Below are positions 21,801 through 30,373 of a DNA stretch of 64,000 nt, in pieces; positions within the stretch are counted from its first letter, which is position 1; each line of letters opens with the position of its first letter. The position numbers and the translations under genes are program-made. The notes below the pieces were generated by a model. That model had not been told where the DNA came from. It saw only the letters and a program-made list of their open reading frames with translations, and ran no database searches. Where the stretch lies: contig NC_050724.1 in NCBI RefSeq assembly GCF_013402915.1, positions 1 to 64,000 of the forward strand, read 5' to 3'. Source of the DNA: Zygotorulaspora mrakii (Eukaryota; Ascomycota; Saccharomycetes; Saccharomycetales; Saccharomycetaceae).

Positions 21801-23047
21801 GGTGTGTATGTAGTGGATGCAACATTAACCTCAGGAGTCTCCACATAGTAAAGTGTGCTGATCGTTGGAATACCATCGGATCCAGTAGCTGTAGCAACTG
21901 ATGTAGAGATCGTGCTGGTATAAGATCCACTCCATGGCGTAAACGTTGTAGACATGACACGCGGGTTTGCAACGATAATCTCGACTGTCGTTCTAGGTGA
22001 TGTTTGTGTCGTTAGATATGTGGTTGTGCCTGTCCCAGTCCATGATGTTGTTCTTGTTGTTGGTAGACTGATTTGCATGCTTGCAGCACCATTACCGCTT
22101 CCCCTGATGAAATTCCAGCTTCTGGAATATCGATTTGTATTTGGACTATTCCGACAATATATGGTATCTATGAAAGTGTTCTGAATGGTTTCCTGTGAAA
22201 GAAATTGTCTACTTTGGAATGCATTTACAAAAACATGGTAACCAGCAGGTATATTGTTTGCATTGATGGTAATTGTATTGGTACGAACGTCGCAGTTAAC
22301 TGTAGATGAGCTAGGAAGTGCCTCCGCAGTCATAGGCATATACCAGTAATTCAGCGAATTTGTCATGTAAACATCTACATTGGCGCACGAGACAATACTT
22401 CCTGTTCTTGAAGGACTACCTCTTAGTTGGAGTTCGATCGTTTCTGAAAAAGTCCTTGAACAAGTATATCCCAAATAGTACGTGTCAACAGCGCTTGCAC
22501 TTATAGTATGGCTCATGTCCATACCCGAGCTTTGATAGAAACTTTCTCTATTGATGGTGACTGTCGTAGATTGCCCACCCCAGGTTATGGTATTTCTGGG
22601 ACTTGTAAAAGAGGCAGCGCACTGGAGTGAATATGAGTTTGGCGACTGGCCGACATTCCAAGCAAATCCAAAATTAATCTGTCCCGGTGAATAGAATACA
22701 TCCTGCTGCAAAGTACAGGTAATTCTTGAAGGTCCGGTATGGTAACCATTAATTAGTTCACAGGTTGCAAAACTATTTCCAGATTGATCAATCATATCAA
22801 TTGACGAGCCTCCGTTGGTCCCATAAACCAGGAGGGTACAGGGCAAGTCTAATGAAAAGGTATCCTGAGCTCTGGCATCCATACTTGGTGTGATTAAAAA
22901 TTGCATGGACGCGGCCCACGGAACTCTTGGAGTATTACCATTTGGGGTACTAGTGCTTAACGATGTGAAAACGTCCAGCAGCTCCTTGGCGCAAGCAAGT
23001 GGAAACCAAAGCAATAGTAGCTGTACCAGTAACATCAGAGAAAACAT
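15821..23047 (-). CDS. Giant GPI-anchored adhesin with alpha-agglutinin/ALS-type N-terminus
   Basis: A 2,408-aa cell-wall adhesin. ATG at 23047 is followed by a signal peptide (residues 1-20, MFSLMLLVQLLLLWFPLACA). Residues about 21-335 resemble the ligand-binding domain of S. cerevisiae Sag1 and Candida Als proteins: DTFSLDLPC, ITCTLQQDV, CANVDVYMTNSLNYWYMP, VFVNAFQSR and several paired Cys. About 34 flocculin-type 45-aa repeats follow (YTPWSGSYTSTIST and LYYVETPEVN motifs), then about 500 residues of Ser/Thr-rich stalk and a hydrophobic GPI-type tail (ASWIFAFPLAFW). It would project from the wall and bind a partner cell or surface. Sexual agglutination or general adhesion are both possible; the repeats favour flocculin-like use. 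The 5' flank of over 4 kb is shared with copy 1. Confidence 0.9.
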   Translation of the reverse strand: MFSLMLLVQLLLLWFPLACAKELLDVFTSLSTSTPNGNTPRVPWAASMQFLITPSMDARAQDTFSLDLPCTLLVYGTNGGSSIDMIDQSGNSFATCELINGYHTGPSRITCTLQQDVFYSPGQINFGFAWNVGQSPNSYSLQCAASFTSPRNTITWGGQSTTVTINRESFYQSSGMDMSHTISASAVDTYYLGYTCSRTFSETIELQLRGSPSRTGSIVSCANVDVYMTNSLNYWYMPMTAEALPSSSTVNCDVRTNTITINANNIPAGYHVFVNAFQSRQFLSQETIQNTFIDTIYCRNSPNTNRYSRSWNFIRGSGNGAASMQISLPTTRTTSWTGTGTTTYLTTQTSPRTTVEIIVANPRVMSTTFTPWSGSYTSTISTSVATATGSDGIPTISTLYYVETPEVNVASTTYTPWSGSYTSTISTSVATATGSDGIPTISTLYYVETPEVNVASTTYTPWSGSYTSTISTSIETSTGSDGIPTISTLYYVETPEVNVASTTYTPWSGSYTSTISTSVATATGSDGIPTISTLYYVETPEVNVASTTYTPWSGSYTSTISTSIATSTGSDGIPTISTLYYVETPEVNIASTTYTPWSGSYTSTISTSVATATGSDGIPTISTLYYVETPEVNVASTTYTPWNGSYTSTISTSVATATGSDGIPTISTLYYVETPEVNVASTTYTPWNGSYTSTISTSIATSTGSDGIPTISTLYYVETPEVNVASTTYTPWSGSYTSTISTSIATSTGSDGVPTISTLYYVETPEVNVASTTYTPWNGSYSSTISTSIATSTGSDGIPTISTLYYVETPEVNVASTTYTPWSGSYTSTISTSIATSTGSDGVPTISTLYYVETPEVNVASTTYTPWSGSYTSTISTSIATSTGSDGIPTISTLYYVETPEVNIASTTYTPWSGSFTSTISTSIETSTGSDGIPTISTLYYVETPEVNVASTTYTPWNGSYTSTISTSVATATGSDGIPTISTLYYVETPEVNVASTTYTPWSGSYTSTISTSIETSTGSDGIPTISTLYYVETPEVNVASTTYTPWSGSYTSTISTSIATSTGSDGIPTISTLYYVETPEVNVASTTYTPWNGSYTSTISTSVATATGSDGIPTISTLYYVETPEVNVASTTYTPWSGSYTSTISTSIATSTGSDGVPTISTLYYVETPEVNVASTTYTPWNGSYSSTISTSIATSTGSDGIPTISTLYYVETPEVNVASTTYTPWNGSYTSTISTSVATATGSDGIPTISTLYYVETPEVNVASTTYTPWNGSYTSTISTSIATSTGSDGIPTISTLYYVETPEVNVASTTYTPWNGSYTSTISTSVATATGSDGIPTISTLYYVETPEVNVASTTYTPWSGSYTSTISTLVATATGSDGIPTISTLYYVETPEVNVASTTYTPWSGSYTSTISTSIATSTGSDGIPTISTLYYVETPEVNVASTTYTSRNGSYTSTASTGTTVLYDASQILSTSTHFYVETSNVNRTSTTYTPWSGSYTSTISTSIATSTGSDGIPTISTLYYVETPEVNVASTTYTPWNGSYTSTISTSVATATGSDGIPTISTLYYVETPEVNVASTTYTPWNGSYTSTISTSIATSTGSDGVPTISTLYYVETPEVNVASTTYTPWSGSYTSTISTSIATSTGSDGIPTISTLYYVETPEVNVASTTYTPWSGSYTSTISTSIATSTGSDGVPTISTLYYVETPEVNVASTTYTPWNGSYSSTISTSIATSTGSDGIPTISTLYYVETPEVNVASTTYTPWNGSYTSTISTSVATATGSDGIPTISTLYYVETPEVNVASTTYTPWSGSYTSTISTSIATSTGSDGIPTISTLYYVETPEVNVASTTYTPWSGSYTSTISTSIATSTGSDAIPTISTLYYVETPEVNVASTTLTTWGGSSTSTASTGTTVLYDASQILSTSANVDVGFPTSAHYCNSSRSTLQISSQPPANSFQTTMSFSVSTLTPADTTQLTPTYGVTNSVESSYPLPVSSGVMFSTNSGIVTTNDGEISSNSVESSLTNSKIAETSVFTSPYSNVKSFTTYEISPSVSVYSSKSEKDSTSADNDDSTGVSHTKSTSTQNNIRTSTKSEYSMVTPVQVVSSARTMPETPRVTVSVNGPSLSSGGDSYTLSTVQEERSSSASLTVFSTGKFTSDKAISQSESSYYSLDIPRSSLHVTSMMVSKSESFHKSSSLVNSPTFSQKTSFVSVQNVGDHSDIFSSPSMRAASNSLTDSLLPPKSSELFTVSYHSQIGISSEGSIIATLSQTDTKPYKSDGGPRSPPTSTQTDSYFGTVRAHTSVRSSIEAQNPSQNLLSGSDISSTRDEEIHVTPSYRVTSNEIPTTALRVTTLLGTESAVDRRSSDLQATETSTAASSTSMSIRTFEGSAHRVKASWIFAFPLAFW
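17269..21955 (-). repeat. About 34 in-frame 135-bp adhesin repeats
   Basis: Units of 135 bp (45 aa) run without frame loss. Variants such as ATATGSDG/ATSTGSDG/ETSTGSDG and WSGSY/WNGSY are shuffled along the array. A divergent unit at about 18600-18710 (TGTTVLYDASQILSTS) matches the terminal unit at about 17269-17345. This type of array changes length by slippage and unequal exchange, so the count is the assembly's, not necessarily fixed. Confidence 0.92.
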
Positions 23048-26000
23048 AAAGACAAAGTATCTTCAGCAATCTTGAAGTTAGTTGACGTTTTTGTTAAAAA
23101 AGAACTGATCCGTTCATTTTGCAAGGAATTGAATTTGGGAAAGTTCAAGCAGATATACATTTAGATGTGTGGACTTTAAATTGGGCTTTAACCCATATTT
23201 TCCACCAAAGTGATGGTGTTCTTAGCGATATTCTTTTTCTTACTGATCTTCGCCTATAGGTTGTGAATCTTTCTTTTTCATGCAAGGAAGAAAAATTTCC
23301 TAATTACGTAATACGGCTAAGACAGAAAAGAAGCGTCCCAAATAGAAAAATATAGGTGCCTGCACTATGCGTCATTTTCCATTTTCAGCCATCGGTTGTA
23401 AAACTTGAAAATCTTCAATACAATGCCAAATTTCTCGAAATATAATGTACGATAATCCCCCTCCCGTCCGAGAACAATACAAAAGCAAATCAGACTTGGA
23501 TTACACTTCTTTATGGTGCGCTCCACTCATGGAATTAAGCTACACCGCATATTTCGTATGAACTTTCTTTTCCTCTAAAACTTACAAATTCGGGCGTTCT
23601 ATCAAGGAAACATTTTCTAGTTTACCAGCTTCCAGAACCACACTCCCTTTCTGCAGAAAACCGCATTGCATTGCAGTTCCCAAAAGTAGCTAATTACTGA
23701 GCATTGGCATTCATTTCGAAAGAATGTAAACATCTCTTAAAAATTCAAAGAAGATGCCGATAGTTACTCCGTAACTTTTTTGCATTACCTATTTTGGCAT
23801 GCGCTAGATTGACATTGACATCAGAGACAGCCATTTGTTATATGTAAACGGTTATCCCAAAGATGGCATTCCACCATCAAATATATCTTACTATGTCTCA
23901 ACAAAATTAACTCTTGAGGCCAGTTACACAGTACATGTATATGCACCAAAATTTTACTACCTTAGCGCCCTCTTTACTCTATTCATCATAAATATTAAAG
24001 GATGCATCAAAATATTGGTTGAATATACTGTTTTGTGAAGTGCACCCTTTAACTCTTTTCTCTAATACCGTTTATTGTTTTATGGCTTGCCTTTTTCTCA
24101 GAATAGCAATCCCTGTAAACCCCTCTTTTAACTGATGTCAGATGCTGCATTCAATCTTCAGCATAGATACACATTGCTGAAATGTGAAAAGAACCTCATC
24201 ATCCTATTACTTGTCCTCATCAGCTTTGACAACGATCCATTGGTAGCTATTCTCCACAGTTTCTTTGTTAAGCAAGCGCCAAACGTTGCAAAGCTCTACT
24301 AAAAGATGTAGTATGAGTGATTACTCTTCACTTGAGCAATTAAAGCCCAAATGGGGGAGGAAATACAATACTATTGTGAGTTTTAATGCTTTGCATCTTG
24401 TTATCAACTTCGGCCAGAACGTTTCGCCCTATAGAACTTTTGATAACGCGGATAGTATTAGCGCAAAGTGTGGAAGATGTTCATGAGATGTCTACTATTA
24501 AGCACTTAACTTGATATACATCGAAGATAAAGAAAATTTTTAAATCAAAGTAACCGATGGGACCAAAGATGTGTGGCGAAAATAATGTTCACCTTTCAAG
24601 ATTCCTTTTACGGCACAGTAAGGCCTGGTCATAGCTCTGACGCAGAAGTGTTGGTATTCTCTGTAGAAAGAAAGCACGGATTCAATCAACGAGTACATGA
24701 GGTGCTTACAATTCTATGAGTCCCGCTCATTTTTCTCGCGATTATAGCAGCAAGAAGCATAAAGAATTCTCGACAAGACGGCGTGTAATAATATGTACAA
24801 AAATTCTTTGAAAACACCAAAGGTGCTTATTTGAATGTTTACAGGGCCCCTCCTACATCCCAGCGACTCACACCGATGAAAGACTGATTAATGGGTAGTA
24901 ATACTCGAAAGGATTATCATGCTGAGCGGAGATTTTGGTTATTCCATTTCAATACTTGTTTTGAATCTGGGACTCTTTGAAGCTAGCTTGAGAAAAGCCA
25001 GCAGAACAAAAAAGGAAAAAAAAGCTACCATATTTCAATAGCCTCAGAAAGTGGGAAAAAGAATTTTTTTTAATCGTTAGATGCTGCAATCCCATAGACG
25101 GAAAAAGATACAACACAGCAAAGGCACAACACAGCAAAGGCACCGAAGCATCTTAACTCTTTGACTGTCTTTCAGTAGGCAAAAAAGTAATGCTGGAGGC
25201 TTTTTCCTGATCATGTTATATTTCCATACGTCCATTATGTCCTTTTTCTTTCACTAACAAATGAAGTGCAACAATGTGTTCCAGTGATGTATATCGACTA
25301 AGAAATATTGTCCGTAGCCTCGATCATTGCTGTTGACGATACTTATTACCTTTTTGGTTTACGCAAGTAGCGTTTGAAATCCGTTAAAAAACATGGAGCA
25401 GTAGTCTAACATGAAAAACGCTAAATGCGCCTTTCACTACATCCTTACCACCTCGAAATTCGAAATCAAAGGCACATGAGAAGTATTGTATTTTCGAAGG
25501 CAATTGAGAACGTTTTTGTTTTCTTTTTTTTTTGATATACGAAAAAGAAACAAACTCAGTTCCTACGCCTCAACGCAGGTTAGTGAATGAAACACCGATC
25601 TGTTGATGCCTTTTCCTATTCAGAAAATTCGAAAAGTTTTGTACGATAGGGTTTCTCTACCAAAAAGCTGATTTGTGGCTTAGTGCATTTTTTTCCATTT
25701 TGGATGCCAATCATACAATCCAATAAGGGCATAGGAATTGAGGTAATCATCAAGGAGCAACTACGTTCTGTTTGCGAAAGCTTTTTTTATGAAATGTCCG
25801 CACCAACAAAAAAACAGCAGTAGAAGTAATGCAGTTCTGCAAAAGTTTCCAAGAATGGTCAATAAAACTGACTGTTCCGTTTCGTTGTGAAAACATTGAA
25901 ACCACAGCAGGAATGCTTTTGAGTCTCGTAAATCATGTGTGACGATAGCTCTTTGCCTTCGACGTTTCTAGAAAAACTCTTTTTCTTCTTTTGGAAACTT

Positions 26001-27731
26001 TGAGCAGAGGAAAGATTGCCCTTGATTTGATCGTGCTATTGTACTTCTGTCGAAAATCTTGAAATAAAGTTAAAAAAAAAAGCTTTCTAAGATAATAGCA
26101 GGGGAAATGAGAAAAAATAGAGGAAAACTGGTTTTGCACAGGTGGGAAACAACAAAATCATAACTAGATGTGTTTCGGCGCATCGGCCTCGATGAAATTT
26201 GTGGAGCATGTTCAGACGGATGTTGAAAAGGGAATGATTAGGTACATGCACAATCCCCGTTGCATCGGTTGTCAACAACGGCAATTCTTTGCCAGGCGAA
26301 TCCACTTCTGTGTTATATAAATCTAGAGAACTGTCTTCTTGAACACAATTGCCAAGGAAATATCTCACCTCAACATTGTGGCTGTGGGGAGATGACAATT
26401 GCTAGTTGTTCCAGTTTGGGGCAGCTCAGCTTCTCCGAATCTAATTGCTATGTGCCAAAGCACAGCTACTTCAGCCCGTGTGAGCTCTACTAGAGGTCAC
26501 GAAATATAACGTTACATGTTTTACTACTACTTCTTGACTATATCATTGGATGTAGTTGCTTGTTTTATCGCCAAATGCCTTTTTTTACGACTTGACACTA
26601 TTCTTCTCTTCTTTTCTCTTCTCCTGATTGAATAATTTCATACTACAATACTTGATCCGATTTTTGCTCTTACTCGTAGAGAATTTTAGAATAGCTTTGC
26701 CTAAAGCACAATTCTACAATTTTTCACTTGTTGTTTCCACTTCAACATAATTTTATATTTTTGTCCATTCTTTAAAGGTTTCAAATGCTTTTTCAGTATC
26801 ACTCGAATAAACAAAAATGATAGAAGTGATTTAAAGTGATAATGCTGCTCTTTCCCTCTATATTAGGACATATAGAGTTCTAATATTCTAGAAATAAACG
26901 ACAAATGCTGCAGAATGGCCATAACCGCTAAATGACAATAAACGTCCCTCTTTGATTAATAGCTTAACGCAGATCGCTTAACGAACCCCATGATTCTCAA
27001 GACTGTTGATGTTTATATTTCGTACTAAAAGGCAACAAGTAAAACCTCTCTTTGATACATATTTGATAATATATAAGCCTCAGATACCAAGTAGGAATGG
27101 CTGCAGGAACGTTTTCTCCAGAACCTAAATGACAGCAGTACAATGGTCGAAGCATACTGTACTTATTGAAACGATGTGTCACCATCGTACTTATTAACAT
27201 TAACTTGGTTGCTTCCGATCATCGAAATAAGATGTGCCTTTATCAAGATGTTTAAGTCCTGAGCTTCCTATATAATGAAATGAGTAAAAACAAAATAAAT
27301 CGAGACTGAAAAATTCGAAATATGCACCAGATTATTTGGAAAGAGTGTTTTCTTCGGAGTTATCAGTAGTAACTTGGCTATACATTGATAATGATATATT
27401 GATATTCAATTATAGAGATATATAATTCCTTGATTTCCTATATCATGAAGTGAAATAAAACTAATTGAACTTGGATTAATATCTGGAAAATACGTCAATA
27501 TTTATACCTAACATTTTGCACCTATTGAAACATAAGAGAGGACGACGAGTGAAGAATTTTCATCGTCATCACACCATTGCTAGTCCCATAGAATACACAG
27601 TACAACTGTTATTTCGTGTTCATTCCATAGACTCCTTCGTAGTCAGATTCCTGAATTGTAAATGTTGCTCGCGATAGATTATCATCCGATATCTTTCCAG
27701 TGTCGATTGACATTCTGTTGGGCTTCATCTG
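21985..27731. repeat. Large direct duplication, right copy (5,747 bp)
   Basis: Partner of 9136-14882 at an offset of 12,849 bp. Short ORFs and LTR sequences translate identically throughout. The left edge lies within the adhesin coding sequence just after the N-terminal domain, and the right edge lies inside the LTR 27333-27828. Confidence 0.93.
23048..27163. other. Long 5' flank of the intact adhesin, no gene seen
   Basis: About 4.1 kb identical to 10199-14314, with no supported gene. It is probably regulatory DNA for the adhesin, by analogy with flocculin promoters. Confidence 0.5.
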
Positions 27732-28106
27732 GCTTCGTTTATTTTGTTGTACAGACCAATTGTCTTGTTTCTGATTCTTATAAGTCATCTCTTTCATATA
27801 TCTTACAATATCGATCTATATTTCAACACAGATATCATATACCGATTGGACCATTATATTCTACAAGGAGTGAAAATTTCTTCTCTCTCGTCAGTTTAAG
27901 GTTTATGCTGCCATCAAATCCCATTTTCAATTCCATATAATCTATGAGCACAAGTCATTTCTTGCTCGACACCACCGTTTCCTACATAGTCAGAATTTTG
28001 AGCAATCATTTGGGCTTCATAATCATTCAGATTACTCTTATCATTTGCCTGATGTCTTCTAAGACTTGATCTTACTGCAGTCTGTTTACTGTTCATTATG
28101 CCAACA
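27164..28106 (-). mobile_element. Old LTR split by a younger LTR
   Basis: The pieces 27164-27332 and about 27834-28106 together look like one diverged LTR of the same family. The right piece aligns with the young LTR around TCTGACTATGTAGG, GAAATGACTTGTG, TATGGAATTGAAAATGG and GAAAATTTTCACTC-like blocks. The left piece aligns around TAACTTGG and TATATAGGAAG. Read on the minus strand the right end begins TGTTGG, the usual LTR start. The combined length is about 440 bp. Outer boundaries are approximate. Confidence 0.6.
27333..27828 (-). mobile_element. Solo LTR with target-site duplication (copy B)
   Basis: A 496-bp LTR flanked on both sides by CAGAT (27328-27332 and 27829-27833), a 5-bp target-site duplication as made by Ty-type integrases. 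On the minus strand it begins TGTTGAAATATAG and ends TTTCCAAATA. A short ORF inside (27609-27797, minus) is LTR sequence, not a gene. No internal element is left, so it arose by LTR-LTR recombination after insertion into an older LTR. Confidence 0.9.
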
Positions 28107-28206
28107 GGCAAAATGGTATTCTATAATTTCTCTCTCTTTGAGTTCAATATCATTCATTAGCTCTTTTAGGATCTGGTAGGATCAGAGAAGTAGTCGATGG
28201 AAATAT

Positions 28207-28362
28207 TCATCTAACCTTTTCATGTACGTGAGTTATCTCACGCATAATTTGAGAACCAACTTTTCTAGAAGAAACAGTCGCTACCAGGATATCTATGAAT
28301 GCGTAAGGTATCTCCAAGAACAGAAGCAAATATTTCTCTCGTAGCTTTTCATCCACTTCGTA
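28207..28362 (-). pseudogene. Fragment of an unidentified protein-coding gene
   Basis: On the minus strand, 51 codons ending with TGA at 28207-28209 have a protein-like composition (YEVDEKLREKYLLLFLEIPY, then FIDILVATVSSRKVG, then MREITHVHEKVR). A stop lies just upstream in the same frame, while the next frame is open for about 70 codons further up (to about 28577). This suggests a frameshifted gene. The family is not recognised. Confidence 0.25.
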
Positions 28363-29158
28363 TGACTAAATGGCCCATAAGAATAAGAAAAGTATGTGCT
28401 ATAACAATAACTTACAAGTTGCTCCTCTTGAACCAAATTTCTTTTGTCTGTAAACAGAATGCTATGCATTGGCAACCAAATAACTATACATTCCCCAGGC
28501 GTTCGTATACTTATAACACTAGAGAGCCCACTCGAAAATTTGTATATGTAATGGCTTAAGTTCAAAGATAGACTCATGGAGGATGCAAATTACATTTTTG
28601 TAGGAAACTTTGAAAATGTATAATGAAAGACACAATTATCGGGACCTTGGGTAGATTTCAAAGAAGGCACCTTGTCATACTTGCACAGGAGATCAACTTT
28701 GCTTTGTTTTGAAAACCAAAAGCATCTCTCCTCGCAAATTCACCTTCTGCAATCTCAAAAATTCAATAGCAAAACAGAGTTCCCGAGGCAATAATCATAC
28801 ATTGTTCTTTCAATCATTGCCTATCGATAGGCGCAGAATTGAAATTGCCACACTTGCACATGCAAAAGAGATATTGTAGATCCATGAATGTTCTGACTGT
28901 AAGAACTGATCACAATACATATTGACTGCACTAACAAATATAAAATGGCGTGAAGGCTGCCTAATTTAGATTAAAGTTTCAATGAGGCTGAAAATGGGCT
29001 ATTCAATGCTTACCCATGTCCCGTATTTATCCAGGTCATGGATCACAAGAAGGGGCTGTAATATCGTTTGTTTTAGCATTTAGCGTCTCTCTGCGAATTA
29101 CACTTTCAATGCGTATCATTTGTATACATACTTGTTTTTGATTTTATGTTGGTGAAAG

Positions 29159-29168
29159 GCGATGAACT
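29159..29168 (+). promoter_or_regulatory. PAC-like element upstream of ESF2
   Basis: GCGATGAACT differs at one base from the PAC consensus GCGATGAGMT of yeast ribosome-biogenesis promoters and lies 72 bp before the ESF2 start. An A/T block resembling RRPE (AAATTTTGATCAAAAATG) follows at about 29186. Confidence 0.45.
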
Positions 29169-29239
29169 GAAAGGTACGACGAACAAATTTTGATCAAAAA
29201 TGAAAAAAAGATGGACAAAGCCAAATACAAAAACATAAA

Positions 29240-30166
29240 ATGGCTATCGAGAGCGGTGATCATTCCGATTTCTCTTCAGATGACGAGACTTCTTCGAAAA
29301 ACTTTTTGATTGTATCCAAAAAGGCTGGTAGAGAAGTTGATGCTCATTTGATTGATGAAGGAGCGGATGAAAAGGAACTCTCTGCCGACTTTGCTATTAA
29401 AAGTGATCCTCAGGAGGTCCAAAAAGGTGTTACAGACGAAGATGACGCCAAAAGTAGTATTCAACGTGAATTAGAGAAAAATAATCATAAGGAAACTGTA
29501 GTAACCAAGAAAAGCTCTCCACATGATAAAAGAACACTAAATGCTACCAAGAAACTCAATCACAAAACCGGTGTAGTGTACCTTTCGAGTATCCCCCCAT
29601 ATATGAAACCCGCTAAAATGAGACAAATATTATCGAAGTTTGGCGATGTCGATCGTCTCTTTTTAAGAAGAGAGAATGAGCAGAAACATAAACAGAGAAC
29701 AAGAGGTGGTGGAAATAGGAAGGTCATGTATGAGGAGGGATGGGCAGAGTTCATAAGGAAAAGAGACGCTAAGCTTTGTGCTCAAACTTTGAATGGAAAC
29801 ATCATCGGCGGCAAGAAGGGATCTTTTTATCATGATGACATTCTAAACGTTAAATATTTACCTGGCTTCAAATGGACTGACTTGACCGAACAAATAGCTA
29901 GAGAAAACGACATAAGACAGTCAAAATTAGAGAAAGAAATAACATTAGCAAACAAGTTGAATGCTGAATACGCTAAAAATGTTGAAATTAGCAGAACTAT
30001 AACAAACATGAGAAAGAGCAAGAAAAGGTCCAGTAACGACGACAATCAAATACATCGAAACTTCAAGCAGCACAAAGTATCCACCACAAGGGCAGATGCT
30101 CCAGAGCACATCAAAAATACCAGTTCATCTAACGAACTCGGCTCTGTACTAAATAACTTGTTATAA
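29240..30166 (+). CDS. ESF2: Esf2, nucleolar RNA-binding protein for 18S rRNA processing
   Basis: A 308-aa homologue of S. cerevisiae Esf2 (YNR054C; human ABT1). In that family the protein belongs to the small-subunit processome, binds pre-rRNA and stimulates the helicase Dbp8 for early cleavages of the 18S precursor. The N-terminal third is acidic and Lys-rich. An atypical RRM covers residues about 110-205, opening with TGVVYLSSIPPYMKP and SKFGDVDRLFLRRE. A basic, coiled C-terminal tail (NMRKSKKRS) follows. ATG at 29240 gives the family's length. It is the first conserved gene after the repeat block and is transcribed in the same direction as NOG2, 207 bp upstream of it. Confidence 0.93.
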   Translation: MAIESGDHSDFSSDDETSSKNFLIVSKKAGREVDAHLIDEGADEKELSADFAIKSDPQEVQKGVTDEDDAKSSIQRELEKNNHKETVVTKKSSPHDKRTLNATKKLNHKTGVVYLSSIPPYMKPAKMRQILSKFGDVDRLFLRRENEQKHKQRTRGGGNRKVMYEEGWAEFIRKRDAKLCAQTLNGNIIGGKKGSFYHDDILNVKYLPGFKWTDLTEQIARENDIRQSKLEKEITLANKLNAEYAKNVEISRTITNMRKSKKRSSNDDNQIHRNFKQHKVSTTRADAPEHIKNTSSSNELGSVLNNLL

Positions 30167-30223
30167 ATTCTTAATAGTGTAAAACATCATCACAACAAAC
30201 GACACAGTTTTTTTTTCTTTTAG

Positions 30224-30248
30224 AAAATTTTTTTGGGCATCTCATCAC
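30224..30248 (-). promoter_or_regulatory. RRPE and PAC-like motifs upstream of NOG2
   Basis: AAAATTTT at 30224-30231 matches the RRPE core. ATCTCATCAC at 30239-30248 is the complement of GTGATGAGAT, one base from the PAC consensus. The pair is the usual signature of yeast ribosome-biogenesis promoters, fitting NOG2. Confidence 0.5.
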
Positions 30249-30373
30249 CTCTCGTACTGGTATTTAAGTTACTTCCAGCAGGTAACAAACTACTTTATTT
30301 GAAGTGAGTCGCAGATATATCTCATAACTTTCTAACAGATTCCAAAACTTTGCACTAGGTCTCATAATTCACA

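Larger units (their letters stand above)
28107..29239. other. Transition from subtelomere-like DNA to the conserved gene block
   Basis: About 1.1 kb with no intact gene. It holds the relic listed at 28207-28362 and, at its right end, the ESF2 promoter. Nothing else is recognised. Confidence 0.5.

Noticed and set aside
17350..21972. Many long open frames (up to about 200 codons) on the minus strand inside the adhesin repeats
   Set aside because: They are shifted readings of the 135-bp repeat; the true frame runs unbroken from 23047 to 15821.
27609..27797. A 62-codon minus-strand ORF as a possible gene or Gag start
   Set aside because: It lies wholly within the LTR 27333-27828 with target-site duplications, and the same frame is disrupted in the other LTR copies.
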